NCBI GenBank assembly: GCA_905215155.1
Contig: CAJMPJ010000061.1
Coordinates: 1-16,613 of the forward strand
Origin: an uncultured bacterium
Lineage (GTDB): Bacteria > Bacillota > Clostridia > Lachnospirales > Lachnospiraceae
Reading direction: 5' to 3'
DNA: 16,613 nucleotides
Each line of letters begins with the position of its first letter. Position 1 is the stretch's first letter. A program made the position numbers and the translations under genes. Below, one piece after another: positions 12,979 to 16,613 of this stretch. Under the pieces are notes generated by a model that worked only from the letters and a program-made list of their open reading frames with translations, was not told where the DNA came from and did no database searches.

Positions 12979-13410
12979 ATGAAAATTTCAACCAAAGGCC
13001 GCTACGCGATCAGACTGATGATAGATCTTGCAGAGCATAACAACGGAGAATTTATTACACTCATGGATATCGCAGAAAGACAGGAGATATCTGAGAAGTA
13101 TTTGGAATCCATTGTATCCATTCTCAGCAAGAACGGCCTTCTTATTTCCCTGAGAGGAAAAGGAGGCGGATATAAGCTGGCCAAAGATCCGGAATTTTAC
13201 ACGGTAGGCAGCATTTTAAGGCTCACAGAAGGCTCCCTTGCTCCGGTTTCCTGCATAGAAGGGGAGACGAACAGCTGCAATCGGGCCGCTCATTGCCAGA
13301 CACTTGAGATGTGGGAAGGCTTAAACAAACTGATCAATGATTACTTTGACGGGATCACCATTGCGGATCTGGTCTGTAAAAGTGATTATGCTGATAATTA
13401 CATCATATAA
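12979..13410 (+). CDS. Rrf2-family transcriptional regulator, IscR-like with three cysteines
   Basis: A 143-residue Rrf2 protein. The N-terminal MKISTKGRYAIRLMIDLA is the family signature. The winged helix-turn-helix spans about 25-62 (ITLMDIAERQEISEKYLESI, then the wing RGKGGGYKL). C92, C100 and C106 (SCIEG, NSCNR, AHCQT) correspond in order and position to the three [2Fe-2S] cysteines of IscR, so an Fe-S or thiol sensor is likely. Cysteine-metabolism regulators of the CymR type usually lack these cysteines. TGGAGGT lies eight bases before the ATG. No isc or suf genes are adjacent. The upstream TtcA-like Fe-S enzyme and the downstream cysK make sulfur or Fe-S homeostasis a reasonable regulon, but this is inference. 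Confidence 0.9.
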   Translation: MKISTKGRYAIRLMIDLAEHNNGEFITLMDIAERQEISEKYLESIVSILSKNGLLISLRGKGGGYKLAKDPEFYTVGSILRLTEGSLAPVSCIEGETNSCNRAAHCQTLEMWEGLNKLINDYFDGITIADLVCKSDYADNYII

Positions 13411-13447
13411 AATGGAAATATGAAAAAATTGGAATATGAAAAGCAAA

Positions 13448-13478
13448 ACAGGGTCGGATGTAACTCATCCGGCCCTGT
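13448..13478 (-). terminator. Strong hairpin, canonical terminator on the minus strand, possibly bidirectional
   Basis: ACAGGGTCGGATG (13448-13460) and CATCCGGCCCTGT (13466-13478) form a 13-bp stem with one wobble and a 5-base loop. Read on the minus strand the stem is followed by TTTTGCTTTTC, a proper U-rich tail. On the plus strand the tail is CTGCATGTT, which is poor. It lies 37 bases after the Rrf2 stop, so it may also serve that gene in a bidirectional manner. Confidence 0.6.
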
Positions 13479-13485
13479 CTGCATG

Positions 13486-13620
13486 TTAGATCAGCTGGTT
13501 TATTGCCTGTTGTTTTCGGTTCTTTTCCATTTTCCATTTGGCATTTTGCTTGATTTTCTGGCTTTTATTACCGGAATGTAAGAAACTGGATGCCCATCCG
13601 CTGGCAGAAGGTGGTATCAT
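13486..13620 (-). CDS. Possible 44-residue small protein on the minus strand
   Basis: This minus-strand frame runs from an ATG at 13620 to TAA at 13486 and would give a basic peptide starting MIPPSASGWASSFLHSGNKS and ending in a Lys/Gln/Asn-rich tail. It stops eight bases before the hairpin that acts as a minus-strand terminator. Against it, there is no clear ribosome site, the frame is also open upstream without a start, and A-rich DNA readily gives Lys/Asn/Gln-rich frames. It may be a remnant or chance. I do not recognise it. Confidence 0.2.
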   Translation of the reverse strand: MIPPSASGWASSFLHSGNKSQKIKQNAKWKMEKNRKQQAINQLI

Positions 13621-13778
13621 TGTAATAAATTCTTTATTATATGGGGAAATCCGGCAGATTATTGCTAAAACCCAGTAATCGTGCTGTTTTTTACCAAAAA
13701 GATAACAAAATTTTACTTAACAGGAAAATTCCAATTCTTTCCACTGGTAAAATGGGAATAAGAGTGATATCATATAAA

Positions 13779-13806
13779 TGTAACAGAAATGTAACACAAA
13801 TGTAAT
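13779..13806 (+). promoter_or_regulatory. Three tandem WalR/YycF-like boxes
   Basis: TGTAAC-N5-TGTAAC-N5-TGTAAT gives three hexamers at an exact 11-base period. The consensus of the cell-wall response regulator WalR (YycF) is TGTWAH-N5-TGTWAH, and all three copies fit. They lie just before the ribosome site of a secreted CAP-domain protein. The likely -10 (TATCAT 13768-13773 or TATAAA 13773-13778) is just upstream, so the boxes would overlap the start of transcription, which would fit repression. Confidence 0.5.
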
Positions 13807-13827
13807 AATTCAAAGGAGGCAAATGAA

Positions 13828-14601
13828 TTGAGAAAATTAACAGCACTTGGATTAATGACACTGACTTTAACAAGTATGATCCCATTAACAGCAAATGCAG
13901 CGGTAAGGTGTAATACCCCGTCTTTTGGTGGCAGAAATGTGGTAGCGATCAATGGATATTGCAATTCCGATGATTTAAAAGCAAAATTGCAGCAGTTCGG
14001 TATCAAAGGAAATAATACAAACATTTATGATATCAATGACTATTTAAATTATTGCAGAAACCAGGGTAAGGGAAATAACAACGCTGGCAATAATGGGAAT
14101 AACAACAACAGCGGGAATAACAACAATAGTGGAAATAACAATACCGGCAATAACGGCAACAACAGCGGAAACAACAACACTGGCAATAATGGGAACAACA
14201 CCGGCAGCAACGATAACACCTCCAATAAGACCTATACCCAGCAGGTGGTGGATCTGGTGAATATTGAAAGAGCCAAAGAAGGACTTGCTCCTCTTACCAT
14301 TGACCCAAGTGTGGAGAAAGCTGCAACCGTAAGAGCCAATGAAATCCAGTCTAAGTTTGACCACACCCGTCCAAACGGAAGTTCCTTCTCAAGCGCATTA
14401 AAGGAGCAGGGAGTGAATTACCGCGGAGCAGGTGAGAACATTGCCTGGGGACAGAGAACTCCCGAAGAAGTAGTAACCGCATGGATGAACAGCGCAGGAC
14501 ATCGTGCAAACATCATGAACAAGAGCTATACCCACATCGGAGTAGGTAATACGCAGAACGGAAGCGGAACACAGTACTGGGTACAGTTATTTACATATTA
14601 A
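13828..14601 (+). CDS. Secreted CAP/SCP-domain protein (YkwD-like) with Asn/Gly-rich linker
   Basis: A 257-residue exported protein. Residues 1-24 are a signal peptide (RK, hydrophobic core, ANA cleavage motif before A25). Residues 25-80 form a small N-terminal part with C28, C45 and C76, which I do not recognise. Residues 81-133 are an Asn/Gly/Ser/Thr-rich low-complexity linker. Residues 136-257 are a CAP domain: VDLVNIERAKEGLAPL, FDHTRPNG (H179), GENIAWG (E203), TPEE (E214) and GHRANIM (H225), which match the conserved His-Glu-Glu-His cavity residues. The start is TTG, eight bases after AAAGGAGG; the nearby ATG at 13823 ends after two codons. Bacterial CAP proteins are linked to cell surface, spore coat or wall processes but lack a settled enzymatic role. 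Confidence 0.9.
   Translation: MRKLTALGLMTLTLTSMIPLTANAAVRCNTPSFGGRNVVAINGYCNSDDLKAKLQQFGIKGNNTNIYDINDYLNYCRNQGKGNNNAGNNGNNNNSGNNNNSGNNNTGNNGNNSGNNNTGNNGNNTGSNDNTSNKTYTQQVVDLVNIERAKEGLAPLTIDPSVEKAATVRANEIQSKFDHTRPNGSSFSSALKEQGVNYRGAGENIAWGQRTPEEVVTAWMNSAGHRANIMNKSYTHIGVGNTQNGSGTQYWVQLFTY
14071..14217 (+). repeat. Low-complexity Asn/Gly coding repeat
   Basis: Degenerate AAC/AAT-rich units coding for NNNSGNN and NNTGNNGNN repeats inside the CAP-domain gene. The unit length varies (12 to 18 bases) and codons alternate, so it is a protein linker and not a CRISPR or a satellite. Such tracts are prone to length change. Confidence 0.7.
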
Positions 14602-14627
14602 TAAACCGCGTCAACCTCTTATAAACG

Positions 14628-14684
14628 GCGGCAACCATTTGACAACACTTTTTAGATGTTGTTAAATGATTGCCGCTGTTTTTT
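14628..14684 (+). terminator. Rho-independent terminator of the CAP-protein gene
   Basis: A 20-base arm (14628-14647) pairs with 14657-14676 with only one mismatch and one wobble, around a 9-base loop, followed by TG and six T residues (14679-14684). This is a strong canonical terminator 26 bases after the stop. Confidence 0.9.
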
Positions 14685-14771
14685 AACTCCAGAAAAAGGA
14701 ATGTCGTCGGAACCTTCTGTGGAAAATATAACATATTTATGAAGAAATGACGGAATGCACATATAAACCCG

Positions 14772-14800
14772 TTGACAAAGTATGTTATACAAAGTAATAT
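14772..14800 (+). promoter_or_regulatory. Strong promoter of cysK
   Basis: A perfect -35 TTGACA (14772-14777), a 17-base spacer and TAATAT (14795-14800), one base off TATAAT. The leader is only about 37 bases, with no room for a T-box or SAM riboswitch. The AATACCTAATAA stretch at 14803-14814 lies around +1 and might be part of an Rrf2-type operator, but only one half-site is seen. Confidence 0.8.
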
Positions 14801-14843
14801 TAAAATACCTAATAAAATATATAAGTAAAATGGAGAGAAACAT

Positions 14844-15776
14844 ATGTCAAAAATTTATACTTCAGCAGATCAGCTTATTGGAAGAACCCCCCTTCTTGAA
14901 TTATCGAATATAGAAAAAGCATTGGGATTAAAAGCCAGGATTCTTGGAAAACTTGAATATTTCAATCCGGCAGGTTCCGTAAAAGACCGGATCGCGAAGG
15001 CCATGATTGATGATGCGGAGGCAGCGGGTATATTAAAACCCAATTCTGTAATTATTGAGCCAACTTCCGGAAATACTGGTATTGGGCTTTCTTCTGTTGC
15101 GGCGGCCAGAGGGTATCGTGTAATGATCGTGATGCCGGAAACCATGTCTTTGGAACGGCGGACCCTCATGAAGGCTTACGGTGCAGAACTGGTCCTTACG
15201 GAAGGCTCAAAAGGGATGAAAGGTGCCATTGCAAAAGCAGAGGAATTATCAAAAGAGATTCCTGACAGCTTTCTACCCAGTCAGTTTAACAATTCCTCCA
15301 ATCCAAAGGTTCACCGGGAGACCACAGGACCGGAGATCTACGAAGATACGGATGGAGCAGTGGATGCATTTGTTGCAGGCGTTGGCACCGGCGGTACGGT
15401 AACGGGTGTCGGAGAATATTTAAAATCCAAAAACCCGGATATAAAGATCATAGCGGTGGAACCGGCTGCATCTCCTGTATTATCCACAGGCAATGCAGGA
15501 CCTCATAAGATCCAGGGGATCGGAGCCGGGTTTGTGCCCAATGTCCTGAATAAGGATATTTATGATGAAGTAATTCCGGTCCTTGATGCCGATGCTTTTG
15601 ATATCGGCAAAAAAATCGGAAAATCAGAAGGGATTCTGGTGGGCATTTCATCCGGTGCGGCGGTATGGGCAGCCATTGAACTTGCCAAGCGGCCCGAATA
15701 CGAAGGCAAGACCATTGTGGCTCTGTTACCGGATACCGGGGACCGGTATTTATCCACCAGCTTATTCGCGGACTGA
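14844..15776 (+). CDS. cysK: Cysteine synthase A (O-acetylserine sulfhydrylase)
   Basis: A 310-residue fold-type II PLP enzyme that makes L-cysteine from O-acetylserine and sulfide. K47 in [10 protein letters not shown] is the Schiff-base lysine. TSGNTG (74-79) is the substrate loop, GTGGT (181-185) binds the PLP phosphate, and SSGAA (269-273) holds the serine that contacts the pyridine nitrogen. Full length for the family and intact. TGGAGAG precedes the ATG. It stands alone between a terminator and its own promoter on the left, and a separate promoter on the right, so it is a single-gene unit. No serine acetyltransferase is nearby. CysM-like variants are possible, but the motifs favour CysK. 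Confidence 0.94.
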   Translation: MSKIYTSADQLIGRTPLLELSNIEKALGLKARILGKLEYFNPAGSVKDRIAKAMIDDAEAAGILKPNSVIIEPTSGNTGIGLSSVAAARGYRVMIVMPETMSLERRTLMKAYGAELVLTEGSKGMKGAIAKAEELSKEIPDSFLPSQFNNSSNPKVHRETTGPEIYEDTDGAVDAFVAGVGTGGTVTGVGEYLKSKNPDIKIIAVEPAASPVLSTGNAGPHKIQGIGAGFVPNVLNKDIYDEVIPVLDADAFDIGKKIGKSEGILVGISSGAAVWAAIELAKRPEYEGKTIVALLPDTGDRYLSTSLFAD

Positions 15777-15810
15777 CCGGTTGGAGTAAGACCACGCTCA
15801 AACAGGATAC

Positions 15811-15840
15811 TTGACAGGTATTTCGTCCGGTATATATAAT
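15811..15840 (+). promoter_or_regulatory. Promoter of the FMN reductase gene
   Basis: A perfect -35 TTGACA (15811-15816), an 18-base spacer and a perfect -10 TATAAT (15835-15840). ATAC (15807-15810) and GTAT (15818-15821) form a short inverted repeat around the -35, and GTAT recurs at 15830. GGAG-ATAA-CTCC (15841-15852) is a small dyad at the start of transcription. Such elements suggest a repressor, but none can be named. Confidence 0.7.
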
Positions 15841-15871
15841 GGAGATAACTCCTTTAGGAAATGCGTAAAAG

Positions 15872-15900
15872 GATCACCAAACGGCTTCGCTGTTTGGATC
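15872..15900 (+). promoter_or_regulatory. Leader hairpin before the FMN reductase gene
   Basis: CCAAACGGC (15877-15885) pairs with GCTGTTTGG (15889-15897) around a 3-base TTC loop, with one wobble, and GAT/ATC extends the base past a two-base bulge. It lies in the roughly 80-base leader, 14 bases before the ribosome site, and lacks a T tail, so it is not a terminator. It may affect translation or mRNA stability. Confidence 0.45.
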
Positions 15901-15929
15901 ATAATAGAAAAAAGATGGGAGATGTTGTT

Positions 15930-16493
15930 ATGAGTACAAAGCAAATCGGTATTATCGTTGGAAGCCTTAGAAGAAATTCTTTTAGCCGTGCAGTTGCAAA
16001 AGCCTTAACTTCTCTGGCTCCGGAAAATCTTTCCCTGCGTATTATTGAAATCGGGGATTTACCTATGTTTAATCAGGACTTTGATGAGGATGGAAACACT
16101 CCGGAATCCTGGACCCGATTCCGTAATGAGATCAAAGCGCTTGACGGCTTCATTTTTGTCACTCCCGAATATAACCGATCGTTTCCTGCGGTTATTAAAA
16201 ATGCCATTGACATTGGTTCCAGACCCTATGGAAGCAATGCGTGGGATGGAAAAGCAGGCGGCATTATCAGCGTGACGCCAGGAAGTCTTGGCGCATTCGG
16301 TGCCAATCATCAGTTAAGACAGCCTATGGTATTCTTAAATGTCCTTATGATGCAGCAGCCGGAAGCCTATATCAGCAACATCGCAGAAGCAGTCAACGAA
16401 AAAGGCGAAGTGACATCAGAAAGAACTCTTGATCATTTGAAAAATTATCTGGAGGCTTTCTCCCAGTGGGTGAACAATGTTTCTGCTTCCTAA
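15930..16493 (+). CDS. NAD(P)H-dependent FMN reductase (chromate/quinone-reductase-like flavodoxin fold)
   Basis: A 187-residue flavodoxin-fold reductase of the NADPH-dependent FMN reductase family (ChrR/YieF/AzoR-like, PF03358 type). GSLRRNSFSRAVAKAL near the N-terminus binds the FMN phosphate, and TPEYNRSFPAVIKNAIDIGSRP is the hallmark of the family. It reduces FMN, quinones or oxidised metals with NAD(P)H in the cytoplasm, often in oxidative-stress defence. The start is the ATG at 15930, eight bases after ATGGGAG; an upstream in-frame ATG at 15861 would add 23 very basic residues encoded by the leader hairpin. It has its own promoter and is followed by a terminator, so it is transcribed alone. 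The physiological substrate is not deducible. Confidence 0.9.
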   Translation: MSTKQIGIIVGSLRRNSFSRAVAKALTSLAPENLSLRIIEIGDLPMFNQDFDEDGNTPESWTRFRNEIKALDGFIFVTPEYNRSFPAVIKNAIDIGSRPYGSNAWDGKAGGIISVTPGSLGAFGANHQLRQPMVFLNVLMMQQPEAYISNIAEAVNEKGEVTSERTLDHLKNYLEAFSQWVNNVSAS

Positions 16494-16514
16494 GGAACTT
16501 GAATAATTATATCA

Positions 16515-16557
16515 AAAGAAAACGTTGGCCATCTCTAAAGAAGCCGGCGTTTTCTTT
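16515..16557 (+). terminator. Rho-independent terminator of the FMN reductase gene
   Basis: AAAGAAAACGTTGGC (16515-16529) pairs with GCCGGCGTTTTCTTT (16543-16557) over 15 positions with two wobbles and no mismatch. The U-rich tract is the lower part of the 3-prime arm, as in many A/T-flanked bidirectional terminators. It starts 22 bases after the stop. Nothing assignable follows up to the window end at 16613. Confidence 0.8.
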
Positions 16558-16613
16558 GTATTATGGGCTTTAGCCTGTTGAACATGGGTGAGTTTCTTTT
16601 TAAGAGAAATGAA

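Larger units (their letters stand above)
13411..13827. other. 417-base gap without a convincing gene
   Basis: The gap between the Rrf2 gene and the CAP-protein gene holds a strong hairpin (13448-13478), a short minus-strand open frame of doubtful reality (13486-13620), a small palindrome GGAAAATTCC (13723-13732) and the triple WalR-like repeat with the CAP leader (13779-13819). The stretch 13620-13720 shows nothing I can assign. It is AT-rich and T-rich on the plus strand, quite unlike the neighbouring genes. Confidence 0.6.

Noticed and set aside
13420..13581. Plus-strand 53-codon frame from ATG at 13420
   Set aside because: It runs straight through the strong hairpin, lacks a ribosome binding site, and its hydrophobic end reflects T-rich DNA. 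Regarded as chance.
13580..13680. Plus-strand frame reading KKLDAHPLAEGGIIVINSLL
   Set aside because: It looks protein-like over about 30 residues but has no start codon with a ribosome site and no recognised homologue. It could be a remnant, but the evidence is too thin to call a pseudogene.
14071..14217. Repeated units that at first look like a repeat array
   Set aside because: Units vary in length, lie in frame and encode a plain Asn/Gly linker between a signal-peptide-bearing part and a CAP domain. There are no unique spacers, so it is not a CRISPR array.
14685..14843. Possible T-box or SAM riboswitch before cysK
   Set aside because: The mapped promoter leaves a leader of only about 37 bases and no specifier, antiterminator or S-box elements are visible. 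The region upstream of the promoter shows only a weak CCTTCTGTGG dyad.
15861..15929. 23-residue basic N-terminal extension of the FMN reductase
   Set aside because: It is encoded by the leader hairpin, whereas the ATG at 15930 has a ribosome site and places the FMN-binding motif at the usual distance from the N-terminus.

Overview
This window reads as about 16.6 kb of chromosome from an anaerobic, moderate-GC member of the Bacillota. The most likely source is a Lachnospiraceae-type clostridium (Lacrimispora or Clostridium sphenoides/saccharolyticum-like). That placement rests on strong AGGAGG ribosome binding sites, several TTG starts, clostridial protein styles (Hcp-associated DUF1858, hemerythrins, a rhodanese-TtcA fusion, a Cys-rich TcdA) and gene composition, not on any marker gene. 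I see no rRNA, tRNA, CRISPR array, insertion sequence, phage gene or plasmid function. Apart from one short, doubtful minus-strand frame, every gene except the first is on the plus strand.

Region 1 (1-3940) is a redox or nitrosative-stress block. A minus-strand Crp/Fnr-family regulator diverges from a plus-strand operon. The operon encodes a small cupin, a shortened hybrid-cluster-protein (Hcp) relative that lacks the hybrid-cluster domain, a 60-residue Hcp-associated redox-disulfide protein (DUF1858), a histidine-rich 200-residue protein I do not recognise, and a hemerythrin. A second, degenerate hemerythrin-like protein follows after a hairpin. A perfect GTTGT-N4-ACAAC palindrome lies about 41.5 bases upstream of the predicted start of transcription, the classical class II activator position. 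This operon is my best candidate for an under-described system.

Region 2 (3977-10816) is a metal-type transport block. A CsoR/RcnR/InrS-family sensor with a His-rich N-terminus precedes a Nik/Opp-type ABC importer (lipoprotein, two permeases, one fused double ATPase). Two tandem paralogous SAM methyltransferases are translationally coupled to the importer. The genes abut or overlap, which implies one transcript. Nickel or cobalt, perhaps as a small-molecule complex, is a plausible substrate but is not proven.

Region 3 (10845-12899) is a tRNA-modification pair: tcdA (ct6A dehydratase) and a rhodanese-TtcA-like thiolation enzyme. Region 4 (12911-16613) has an Rrf2/IscR-like regulator with three cysteines, a 417-base gap, a secreted CAP-domain protein preceded by three WalR-like boxes, cysK, and an NAD(P)H-dependent FMN reductase with a hairpin-bearing leader. 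Sulfur and Fe-S chemistry (rhodanese-TtcA, Rrf2, CysK) is a loose common theme of regions 3 and 4.
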